In this document: piece after piece, positions 1 to 6,474 of the stretch
Layout: every line of letters starts with the position of its first letter
Position numbering within the stretch: the first letter of the stretch is position 1
Source of the DNA: Thermotoga sp.
Lineage (GTDB): Bacteria; Thermotogota; Thermotogae; B3-G13
Assembly (NCBI GenBank): GCA_003641555.1
Contig: QNAT01000067.1
Span: 1 to 6,798 of the forward strand
Reading direction: 5' to 3'
Length of the DNA stretch: 6,798 bases
The notes under the pieces: model-generated
Told to the model about the DNA's origin: nothing
The model's input: only the letters and a program-made list of their open reading frames with translations
Databases searched by the model: none
Made by a program: the position numbers and the translations under genes

Positions 1-185
1 AAAATAGGTGGACTTGCTTCGCTCAAACAGTATCATTTTCTTAACGCATTTTTCCTCGAATTTCTTAACGCAAATTTCGTAATGCCGGCTTAAAATCAGA
101 AACAATTTCATTTTGCACTATAACTTTAATTAATATTTTCTCTGTGCCCTGCAGTTGAATAGCTACAGGAGGACTTATCGGAATT
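1..185. other. Region downstream of ftsW, no supported gene
   Basis: Non-coding as far as can be judged. It contains the 24-bp-period direct repeat and a minus-strand frame without a start codon at 65-199. A minus-strand ATG at 34-36 is followed by an open frame MILFERSKSTYF running off the left edge; it could be the beginning of a further operon gene, but 12 codons cannot show this. No hairpin plus T-run terminator is visible, so transcription may continue leftwards. Confidence 0.45.
37..72. repeat. 12-bp direct repeat, 24-bp period
   Basis: TTTCTTAACGCA occurs at 37-48 and again at 61-72 on the plus strand (TGCGTTAAGAAA on the minus strand), starting exactly 24 bp apart, downstream of ftsW. 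Function unknown; candidates are a pair of protein-binding sites or a fragment of a dispersed intergenic repeat. Confidence 0.5.
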
Positions 186-193
186 CTATTCCG
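179..193 (-). repeat. Perfect 6-bp inverted repeat across the ftsW stop
   Basis: Minus strand reads CGGAAT AGA ATTCCG, a perfect dyad with a 3-nt loop containing part of the TAG stop. No T-run follows, so it is not a standard intrinsic terminator; it may be chance. Confidence 0.35.
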
Positions 194-1286
194 CTCGTCT
201 TATTATAGAGAGCACGATTCCAAAACCCATGAGAAGTGATATGAGAGAGCTTCCACCGTAACTGATGAATGGCAAGGTCATTCCTGTTACGGGCAAGAGT
301 CCTGCAATCACACCCAAATTCACCAGCATCTGATATGCTATCAAGACCGCATATCCGATCATGAACATCCTGCCAAAATCATCTGTTATGTGGGTGAAGA
401 CGAGATCGAACATGTATTTCATCATCCCGAAGTACAGGAATATGATCACCGATATACCAACGAAACCTAATTCTTCCCCTATAGTAGCGGCTATAAAATC
501 CGTGAATTGCATGGGAAGGTAATACTTTAGTGAACCTTCTCCCAAACCAACCCCCAACAGGCCGCCGTGCATCATTGCCAATTTTCCTGCTTCGCTCTGT
601 ATATTATTGTTCCCAGCTATAAAATCTGTGAATCGCTTTATCTGATACAAAGGGATGCGATTGAATTTATAGGCCACAAAAAAGGCTATTCCAACAGCAG
701 TGATGGATAAGAAGAGATGGATTTTCTTGCATCCACCAATGTATAGAAGAGTAAGTGTAATCAGGATTATCAAAAAGAAAGTGCTCAAATCTGGCTCTAC
801 CAGGACCAACAGGGACAAAATGGCAAGCCGAAGGAATGGGTAGAAAATACCGTACCAGAATGTCCGCATCTTATCCGGTGCGGAGGATATGTGTTCCGCC
901 AACAATATCAGTATGTAGATCTTCAAGAACTCAGAAGGTTGAACTGAAAATCCTCCTATGAAGAACCACCTATGAGCTCTCAAATGGGAGGGGAAAAATA
1001 GAGCTACTACGAGTGCTGTGAGTATAACGATGGAATAAAACCATCTGAGTTTAAGATGTATTTTGTAATTCATTGCTGCTAAGACAAGCATAAGAATTAT
1101 TCCTATCGCTGCAGATATCGCCTGCTTTTCAAAATATCTTGAAGGAGAAGGATAGGGATAAGTAAATGCCTGTATAAAACTCGTACTGTATATAGCAAGC
1201 ATCCCAATCGTGAGGATGAGAAACATGGTGATGAGCAATTTTTTATCTGCTTCTACATTGTGAGGATTAAGGGAATTGTTAGCCAT
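186..1286 (-). CDS. ftsW: FtsW-type SEDS peptidoglycan glycosyltransferase
   Basis: Polytopic membrane protein (366 residues, about ten hydrophobic segments) of the FtsW/RodA/SpoVE family, which polymerises lipid II into glycan strands together with a class B penicillin-binding protein. Motifs seen: AHRWFFIGGFSVQPSEFLKI (104-123), VEPDLSTF (163-170), SEAGKLAMMHGGLLGVGLGE (231-250), FTDFIAATIGEELGFVG (261-277) with Asp263 matching the essential acidic residue of the family's extracellular loop, and the C-terminal LPVTGMTLPFISYGGSSLI (331-349). FtsW is preferred to RodA because it is coupled to murD, as in classical division/cell-wall clusters, but sequence alone does not fully exclude RodA or SpoVE. 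The start ATG at 1284-1286 lies inside the end of murD (8-bp overlap), with a weak GAAGA 6 nt upstream. The cytoplasmic tail is very short (IIRRAE) and the stop is TAG. Confidence 0.93.
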   Translation of the reverse strand: MANNSLNPHNVEADKKLLITMFLILTIGMLAIYSTSFIQAFTYPYPSPSRYFEKQAISAAIGIILMLVLAAMNYKIHLKLRWFYSIVILTALVVALFFPSHLRAHRWFFIGGFSVQPSEFLKIYILILLAEHISSAPDKMRTFWYGIFYPFLRLAILSLLVLVEPDLSTFFLIILITLTLLYIGGCKKIHLFLSITAVGIAFFVAYKFNRIPLYQIKRFTDFIAGNNNIQSEAGKLAMMHGGLLGVGLGEGSLKYYLPMQFTDFIAATIGEELGFVGISVIIFLYFGMMKYMFDLVFTHITDDFGRMFMIGYAVLIAYQMLVNLGVIAGLLPVTGMTLPFISYGGSSLISLLMGFGIVLSIIRRAE

Positions 1287-2652
1287 GATTTTTCTTCAAA
1301 GAATAAACCTCTTCCTTAAAGGCATCCCCACGTTCTTTATAATTCTTAAACATATCATAACTCGCTGTGGCAGGTGAGAGTAAAACGACATCTCCTCTAT
1401 CTGCGAGTGTAAAACCTGATCTAACAGCATCTTTCATGGAATTTACGATTTTAAAATTATTCATACCGATTCGATCCAGGTATTCAGCAAATTTTTTCTT
1501 CGTTTCTCCCATCAAGATCACATACTTACAATATTTACTTGCTTCTTTCAAAAGCAAAGAATAGTCTTCTCCCTTGGCTCTGCCTCCTAAAATCAGCACG
1601 ATCTTACCTTCAGGATATGTCTTGAAAGAACAGAGAGTAGCATCCGTATTTGTGGCTTTGGAATCGTCTATGAATAAGACATCATCGAACTTCTCGATCT
1701 CTTCCATCCTGTGAGGAAGTGCTGAAAAATTATTTACAACATTTCTGAATATTTCCATATCTATATTCAACTCATCAGTGACGAGTGCAGCAGCCATTAC
1801 ATTTTCAACGTTATGCATCCCTTTTAACTTCATCATCGAAATAGGAAGGACCTCTTTCTCGATGCCAGAATTCGCTATGAATATCCTGTTATTCCTAATG
1901 AACGCACCATTTTCTTGAACTCCCATTTTCGAGAACCATCTCACTTTTCTATGCATCGTGATGCCAAGATTTCTCGTCCATTTGTTGTTGAAATTCAGAA
2001 TTGCTGTACCAACATTTTCATCTTTACCAAATAACTTCGATTTAGACGTAACATAATCCTTCATCGTTCCATGTCTATCTATATGATCAGGGGTAATATT
2101 CAAAATGATACCGATATCGGCATGGAATTCGTCTACGAGTTCCAGTTGGAAACTGCTTAGTTCGAGTACTATCACATCTACATTGTTTATGACACTGGAT
2201 AGATTAGAAAAAGCATTACCTATGTTTCCACCGACAAAGGTCTTATAACCTGCTTTTTTCAAAACCTCCCCTATAAGAGTGGTTGTGGTTGTCTTGCCAT
2301 TTGTACCTGTTACTCCTACTAACTTTACATGCCTTTTGAACTCGTCTTTGAATTCTCTGAACATGAATTCTATATCGTTCATGATTTTCACATTTTTCAT
2401 CCTTGCAATAGAGAGGATGGGATTTTGAAGATTCACACCAGGGCCGATCAGAACGATATTGCAATGATTTAAGATCTCCTCTGTATTCCCACCAAGCTCG
2501 TAATTCACCCCATGCTTTTTCAAAAAGGCAATCTTATCTTCTGAAAGACTCTCCGCTGAATCGGAGACGAAGATCTCATCTTCATTTTTATTTATTAAAT
2601 ATTTAAGTAAACCGAAGCCTGTTACACCAAGCCCTATTATGGATATCTTCAT
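1279..2652 (-). CDS. murD: UDP-N-acetylmuramoylalanine--D-glutamate ligase MurD
   Basis: Cytoplasmic ATP-dependent ligase adding D-Glu to UDP-MurNAc-L-Ala in peptidoglycan precursor synthesis. 457 residues, normal length. Domain 1 (1 to about 105) is Rossmann-like, opening MKISIIGLGVTGFGLLKYL and containing IGPGVNLQNP (69-78). The central Mur ligase domain has the P-loop GVTGTNGKTTTTT (113-125, Lys120), LELSSFQLE (163-171), NITPDHIDRHG (185-195) and a Lys (Lys204) in the position of the carbamoylated lysine of E. coli MurD. The C-terminal domain starts around ALPHRMEEIE (311-320) and has DDSKATNTDA (329-338), LILGGRAKG (353-361) and LLSPATASYDMFKNYKERG (424-442). These motifs favour MurD over MurC, MurE or MurF. 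ATG at 2650-2652, preceded by GAGG about 11 nt upstream. Its last codons overlap the ftsW start by 8 bp, indicating co-translation. Confidence 0.97.
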   Translation of the reverse strand: MKISIIGLGVTGFGLLKYLINKNEDEIFVSDSAESLSEDKIAFLKKHGVNYELGGNTEEILNHCNIVLIGPGVNLQNPILSIARMKNVKIMNDIEFMFREFKDEFKRHVKLVGVTGTNGKTTTTTLIGEVLKKAGYKTFVGGNIGNAFSNLSSVINNVDVIVLELSSFQLELVDEFHADIGIILNITPDHIDRHGTMKDYVTSKSKLFGKDENVGTAILNFNNKWTRNLGITMHRKVRWFSKMGVQENGAFIRNNRIFIANSGIEKEVLPISMMKLKGMHNVENVMAAALVTDELNIDMEIFRNVVNNFSALPHRMEEIEKFDDVLFIDDSKATNTDATLCSFKTYPEGKIVLILGGRAKGEDYSLLLKEASKYCKYVILMGETKKKFAEYLDRIGMNNFKIVNSMKDAVRSGFTLADRGDVVLLSPATASYDMFKNYKERGDAFKEEVYSLKKNHG

Positions 2653-2796
2653 GATCTTCTTTTCCTCATCATTTTGATGTTTTGTTTAAGAATAAAAAAT
2701 GATCTTCTATGTTAATGGGAATCCACTCATTTACTCATCTACCATCTTTCTTACTTCGTACCCATTCATGCTAATTCGTGGTTAAAACGTTCTCAC
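2653..2796. other. 144-bp gap upstream of murD, with short repeats
   Basis: Largest internal gap of the gene run. On the minus strand it contains a perfect 8-bp inverted repeat ATCATTTT / AAAATGAT (2696-2703 and 2668-2675, loop 20 nt) ending next to the murD ribosome site GAGG (2664-2667). AGAAGATCAT occurs twice, at 2699-2708 and at 2651-2660, where it runs into the murD start codon. On the plus strand near 2754-2783 there are three degenerate 10-bp units (CTTCGTACCC, ATTCATGCTA, ATTCGTGGTT). A weak promoter-like TTAACA ... TATTCT pair has only a 15-nt spacer. No U-rich terminator hairpin is seen. Confidence 0.5.
2668..2703 (-). repeat. 8-bp inverted repeat next to the murD ribosome site
   Basis: Perfect arms ATCATTTT (2696-2703) and AAAATGAT (2668-2675) on the minus strand, separated by 20 nt. 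AT-rich, so as an RNA stem it would be weak, particularly in a thermophile. It could equally be an operator-like dyad; no function can be assigned from the sequence. Confidence 0.4.
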
Positions 2797-3933
2797 TCAA
2801 TACATCTTCTCGATCTTTGTACCCGCATAAAAGTGCTGAAGGACGAATTTGTAATCATAACCTCGTTCTGTATAACCCTTTGCCCCCCACTGAGGCAATC
2901 CAACCCCATGTCCAAATCCTTTCCCCACAAATGTAACACCTTTTTCGGAACTCTCCAAAACACACAACGTGGAGAGTAATTTCTTCGGTCCCACCTTTAA
3001 TCTAAAATCTTTTCCTTCCACGTCATAGTGATAACCAAAGCGAGAGTACACTCTCATCTTTCCTATCCTTCCACTTTCCGTTCTACTTACAACCTTTACC
3101 TTATTCACCCTCCATATGTTGTAATCCATGGTGCGCAGGATATGTCCTATTTCATCGTAAGATAGAAAATATCGCCAGTGATAATGTGGAGCCTCTCGTT
3201 CGAAAGGTGAATAAACGACTTTAAGGTAAGGAATATCTCTTCCCCACACTTCCTTTGCCGATGCCGTTATTCCACCACTTTCACTGTGGTATACTGCTTC
3301 TATTGGTTTACCTTTATATGTTATGATCTCTCCTCGAGTAGCATTCACGGCTTCTATTACCACATCCGCCTCACTTTCCATCCCACCATAGACCTGAGAT
3401 AGATTATCAGCTCTGAGATCGTATTCAGATGAGCGATCTTTTTCCCTCACCTTTCTTAAAGTGTAGTAGGCATAAGTCCTGGCTGCAACTGCCTGAACCT
3501 TTTGCATCTCCATGTTCCAGGACAAGTTTACCTCGTTTTTCAACACACCGTAGAGATATTCTTCCATTTTTATCACGTTTATCAGCTGAATTTTGCCCTT
3601 ATTCGATACGATCTTGAAATATCCTCTGTAATGTCTTTTGTTGAAGTAGAGTTTCCCTTCAATAGGGGTAAATATCATCTTAGAAGAGAGACGAGTATAT
3701 CCTTTGATATGAAGTTTGTCATTCTTTGCTACAACAGTTACAGTGTCATAGGGTTTGGTATAGATAATGATTTTATTGACATCGGCATCTATGAGTTTCC
3801 CATTTGTTGTTGCCGTCAGGGTTACGGAAGTAGCGCTATCTGAAATCAAAACTCTTATGAGAGGTTCAGATACACCAAAAGATAAGAGTGTTACCGATAA
3901 TAAAATAACGAGTGTGATGCAGAAATATTTCAT
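2797..3933 (-). CDS. SpoIID/LytB-domain peptidoglycan hydrolase
   Basis: 378 residues. Residues 1 to about 22 form a Sec signal (MKYFCITLVILLSVTLLSFG) without a lipobox, so the protein is exported. Residues 25-100 are a beta-rich N-terminal part typical of SpoIID-like proteins. The SpoIID domain runs from about 100 to 378: YLYGVLKNEVNLSW (126-139) contains Glu134, aligning with the catalytic Glu of Bacillus SpoIID; QKVQAVAARTYAYYTLRK (144-161) is the hallmark helix; then YHSESGGITA (215-224), and the closing GKGFGHGVGLPQWGA (337-351) with HFYAGTKI. Bacillus SpoIID is a lytic transglycosylase that cuts denuded glycan strands during engulfment; homologues in non-sporulating bacteria, often named amidase enhancer LytB, are less studied. 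Nothing here shows sporulation. The start overlaps the rtcB stop (ATGA), with AGGTG about 10 nt upstream, so translation is probably coupled. It is followed by murD and ftsW, fitting a wall-remodelling role. Confidence 0.92.
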   Translation of the reverse strand: MKYFCITLVILLSVTLLSFGVSEPLIRVLISDSATSVTLTATTNGKLIDADVNKIIIYTKPYDTVTVVAKNDKLHIKGYTRLSSKMIFTPIEGKLYFNKRHYRGYFKIVSNKGKIQLINVIKMEEYLYGVLKNEVNLSWNMEMQKVQAVAARTYAYYTLRKVREKDRSSEYDLRADNLSQVYGGMESEADVVIEAVNATRGEIITYKGKPIEAVYHSESGGITASAKEVWGRDIPYLKVVYSPFEREAPHYHWRYFLSYDEIGHILRTMDYNIWRVNKVKVVSRTESGRIGKMRVYSRFGYHYDVEGKDFRLKVGPKKLLSTLCVLESSEKGVTFVGKGFGHGVGLPQWGAKGYTERGYDYKFVLQHFYAGTKIEKMY

Positions 3934-5354
3934 CCCTTTATAACACCTATGGGAATCATCTTAACTATCTTTTTAGCCAGAGAAGAAATTTCCATCACAC
4001 GAACTACTTCATCTATATCCTTGTAGGCTTCGGGTATCTCTTCTGCTATTGTGGCATTGGATTTAGCACGTATGGGTATTCTCCCACCTTTCAACATATT
4101 CACTTCGCCGTGGACTCTGGCATATTCCTTTGCTCGTCTTCGGCTCATCTGTCTACCTGCCCCGTGGGCTGCAGATGCGAATGACCGTTCTTCGGCTTTT
4201 TTAGTTCCGACCAAAAGATATGAAGCAGTCCCCATATCTCCAGGGACTATCACCGGCTGCCCTATATCCATATAATCTTCGGGAAGCAAAGGATTACCTT
4301 TACCCAGAGAACGAGTTGCTCCCTTCCTGTGAACGACCAGTTTCTTCTTAACACCATTCACAACATGTGTTTCAACCTTTGCTATATTGTGAGATACATC
4401 GTATATGAGAGGACAATCCAGAGCAGATGATATCATATCTTTGATAACCCTTCTTATAATTCCTGTTATCACCTGTCTATTTGCCCAGGCGTAATTGGCG
4501 GCAGCAGACATAGCAGAAAAATAATCCTGCCCGATCTGGCTTCTAAACGGTGCACACATCAACTGCTTATCTGGAATAGAAGCATTGAAATCCTTCATTT
4601 CATCTCTGAAACGCTTTATGTAATCAGTACAGATCTGGTGTCCAAATCCTCTCGAGCCTGTATGAAACATGATAGTTACAGTATCTTTTTCCAATCCCAA
4701 TGCTGCTGCTATCTTCTCATCGTATACCTCAACTACGCGTTGTATCTCGATGAAATGATTCCCGCTCCCGAGGCTTCCCATCTCCACCCCGCCCCGTTTT
4801 ACACTTTTCACAGATATACTCGATACGTCTGCACCCTGCATCAATCCATTTTCCTCTATATGCTTCAAGTCTTCTTCTGTGCCGTAGCCACTTTCCACAG
4901 CCCAATATGCACCTTTTCTCACAACATGCTTTATTCCTTTCAATCCAAGAGTAACTTCTCCATCCCTGCCTATGCCAGTCGGCACCTCATCGAATATCCG
5001 CTGCGTTAATCCATCTATATTTCTCTTTATCTCACCGTACTTCAACTGCGTGTTAAGTAATCTCACACCACAATTTATATCGAACCCAACTCCTCCTGGT
5101 GAAATGATACCATCATTTGCATCGAACGCCGCAACACCACCTATAGGGAAGCCGTAACCCCAATGTAGATCTGGCATCCCATAAACATCTTTGATCACGC
5201 CGGGTAAGTGTGCAACGTTTTTTAACTGCCCCACAGCATCTATGAGATCTTCATTCTTCATGAGAGATTCGGAAGAGTAAAGATAACAATCTACCCTCAT
5301 ATCTCCCTCTTTCGGGATTTTCCATAGATAATCAGTAAATTTTTCCCATTTCAT
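3930..5354 (-). CDS. rtcB: RNA-splicing ligase RtcB
   Basis: Joins RNA 3'-phosphate or 2',3'-cyclic phosphate ends to 5'-OH ends using GTP and Mn2+, through a covalent histidine-GMP intermediate; used in tRNA splicing and RNA repair in the cytoplasm. Numbered from MKWEKFTDYLWKIP (474 residues), every catalytic element is visible: GMPDLHWGYGFPIGG (59-73), GGVGFDINCGVRL (87-99) with metal ligands Asp92 and Cys95, GSLGSGNHFIEIQ with Asn199, His200 and Glu203, FHTGSRGFGHQ with His231, DVSHNIAK with His322, HRKGATRS (342-349), and AAHGAGRQMSRRRA with the guanylylated His397. The spacing closely matches the Pyrococcus horikoshii enzyme, without its intein, and the typical C-terminal GVIKG is present. 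The frame is open to an ATG at 5429, but family N termini begin near MKWEKF. A GGAGG site lies 10 nt before the ATG at 5354 and 4 nt before another at 5360, so 5360 (two residues longer) is equally acceptable. The stop overlaps the next start in ATGA. Confidence 0.97.
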   Translation of the reverse strand: MKWEKFTDYLWKIPKEGDMRVDCYLYSSESLMKNEDLIDAVGQLKNVAHLPGVIKDVYGMPDLHWGYGFPIGGVAAFDANDGIISPGGVGFDINCGVRLLNTQLKYGEIKRNIDGLTQRIFDEVPTGIGRDGEVTLGLKGIKHVVRKGAYWAVESGYGTEEDLKHIEENGLMQGADVSSISVKSVKRGGVEMGSLGSGNHFIEIQRVVEVYDEKIAAALGLEKDTVTIMFHTGSRGFGHQICTDYIKRFRDEMKDFNASIPDKQLMCAPFRSQIGQDYFSAMSAAANYAWANRQVITGIIRRVIKDMISSALDCPLIYDVSHNIAKVETHVVNGVKKKLVVHRKGATRSLGKGNPLLPEDYMDIGQPVIVPGDMGTASYLLVGTKKAEERSFASAAHGAGRQMSRRRAKEYARVHGEVNMLKGGRIPIRAKSNATIAEEIPEAYKDIDEVVRVMEISSLAKKIVKMIPIGVIKG

Positions 5355-5360
5355 ACTCAT

Positions 5361-5369
5361 CCTTCCTCC
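5361..5369 (-). promoter_or_regulatory. Shine-Dalgarno deciding the rtcB start
   Basis: Minus-strand GGAGGAAGG immediately upstream of ATG AGT ATG. Its position argues that translation begins at 5360 or 5354 and not at the in-frame ATG at 5429, which would overlap the upstream lipoprotein gene by 26 bp and add a 25-residue tail foreign to the family. Confidence 0.75.
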
Positions 5370-5403
5370 ATAAATCATCCAGATGGTAACACCTTCGTTT
5401 TTC

Positions 5404-6456
5404 TCATCTCCAGCCCTCGAAAAACGCAAAGCCCCTTACAGATTTTCCCTTTAACGAACCGTTTACCGTACAGAGCCCTTCCCAATACGGCGGTGTGTAT
5501 CTGGAATTATTGAATTGTACTTTACTCACTGCCTCTATATTGAATTTAGCTCCTATCTTCGGTATAGTAACCGTCCCGGGCATCGGTATTGGGATAATTT
5601 TACCAGATGGCGTTAACATCTTGCCTTTGAGAGTCACATTGAAATCTTTTAAGGGAATTGTTGTTCCATCTTTCTTCACGAGTGTTCCATATTCTGCGTT
5701 TGTATTCGGGAACGAGAACACCATTATCTCCTCATCATTGTTTAATCTTATGCTAAACCAATCCCATGGGCGTGCTGAGAAATTGCCCCATTGATGGTCA
5801 TACCATGTTTCACCCTCAACTGTGTACCTATCATTAAATCTTACACTTCCAACAACCTTAATCCTCGTTAAGGAATAATAATAACTTCTTCCCTTTATCA
5901 TTGAAATGATTCCATTATTGTGTAATACGGGAGGTTTTAAGGCTGTCATCTTAAGATGTATCTCTACATTATTTCCGCTCTTGAGATCCAGATATAAATT
6001 TCTTGTATTGCCGTAGAAGTGAAACTTTATATTTTCTCCACTTCCTTTCATATCAAGGCATTCTCTGGAGGTCTCAACGGTTGGGCCGAGTACATAAAGC
6101 ATTGGCGGGAATGCATCTTCGATAAATCTTCTATCTCCTGTTTTTAAATCGTGTATAACGAAATGTATATTCCATACCTCGCCTACAGGCATAACAAAGA
6201 GTCTGGGCCAATTTGGGCTATTCGGCTTGTAAACCCTGAATGCCGTGAACTCATACACAAACCTTGGAAATGACCTTTCTCCTTTTTCATATAAGTACCC
6301 TGTCTGATACCACCATTCCACAGGATACCCCCTATGCGGAGCCATATCCTTCGGAAAAGTTATCTTTCTCGATACGACAGTATTATAGGGCATTGTACAA
6401 CCATAAAGTAAAAATACTATCAAAATCAAACTCAATATCGAAAGAACCTTTTTCAC
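5404..6456 (-). CDS. AttH/CrtC-like lipocalin-domain lipoprotein
   Basis: 350 residues, starting with GTG at 6454-6456; the start is fixed by an AAGGAG Shine-Dalgarno 7 nt upstream and by a clean signal sequence. Residues 1-20 are a lipoprotein signal: KK, a hydrophobic core, then the lipobox LLYGC with Cys20 as the expected lipidated residue, so the protein should be membrane-anchored and face outside the cytoplasm. The mature part has the marks of the AttH / hydroxyneurosporene synthase (CrtC) superfamily, which folds as two lipocalin-like beta barrels: HRGYPVEWWYQTGYL (41-55) near the N terminus, YYYSLTRIKVVGSV (192-205), the family core ETWYDHQWGNF (216-226) with WDWFSIRL (231-238), and a closing YWEGLCTVNGSLKG..GFAFFEGW. 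In CrtC the corresponding protein hydrates carotenoids, but most relatives have no known substrate and are often annotated 'carotenoid 1,2-hydratase' by default; nothing here supports carotenoid chemistry. A hydrophobic-ligand carrier or enzyme at the envelope is an inference. It lies between archease and rtcB, which is unusual. Confidence 0.82.
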   Translation of the reverse strand: MKKVLSILSLILIVFLLYGCTMPYNTVVSRKITFPKDMAPHRGYPVEWWYQTGYLYEKGERSFPRFVYEFTAFRVYKPNSPNWPRLFVMPVGEVWNIHFVIHDLKTGDRRFIEDAFPPMLYVLGPTVETSRECLDMKGSGENIKFHFYGNTRNLYLDLKSGNNVEIHLKMTALKPPVLHNNGIISMIKGRSYYYSLTRIKVVGSVRFNDRYTVEGETWYDHQWGNFSARPWDWFSIRLNNDEEIMVFSFPNTNAEYGTLVKKDGTTIPLKDFNVTLKGKMLTPSGKIIPIPMPGTVTIPKIGAKFNIEAVSKVQFNNSRYTPPYWEGLCTVNGSLKGKSVRGFAFFEGWR

Positions 6457-6463
6457 CGTATCA

Positions 6464-6469
6464 CTCCTT
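6464..6469 (-). promoter_or_regulatory. Shine-Dalgarno of the lipoprotein gene
   Basis: Minus-strand AAGGAG (followed by TGAT), 7 nt before the GTG at 6456. It lies within the 18-bp gap after the archease stop and decides in favour of the non-ATG start. Confidence 0.8.
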
Positions 6470-6474
6470 CTCGA

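Noticed and set aside
145..170. Possible terminator hairpin after ftsW (minus-strand CTGTAG ... CTGCAG)
   Set aside because: Six-pair stem with a wobble and an 8-nt loop, followed by GGCACAGAG with no T-run; it does not fit an intrinsic terminator.
167..172. AGGAGG on the plus strand, a possible ribosome site for a rightward gene
   Set aside because: No ATG, GTG or TTG lies at a suitable distance, and the sequence beyond is the end of ftsW on the other strand.
2685..2725. Sigma-70-like promoter for murD (TTAACA ... TATTCT)
   Set aside because: A spacer of only 15 nt and imperfect boxes; too weak to list as a promoter without transcript data.
2736..2771. 12-codon minus-strand mini-ORF (MNGYEVRKMVDE) in the murD leader
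   Set aside because: No Shine-Dalgarno and no regulatory codon bias; most likely chance.
3502..3843. Plus-strand open frame of 113 codons inside the SpoIID-like gene
   Set aside because: Lies entirely opposite a gene with intact motifs; treated as a shadow frame.
4638..5009. Plus-strand open frame of 123 codons inside rtcB
   Set aside because: Antisense to a fully conserved enzyme; composition is that of the reverse complement, there is no family resemblance, and no ribosome site was noted.
5495..5794. Plus-strand open frame of 99 codons within the lipoprotein gene
   Set aside because: Opposite a gene with a clear signal peptide, core motifs and ribosome site; no independent evidence.
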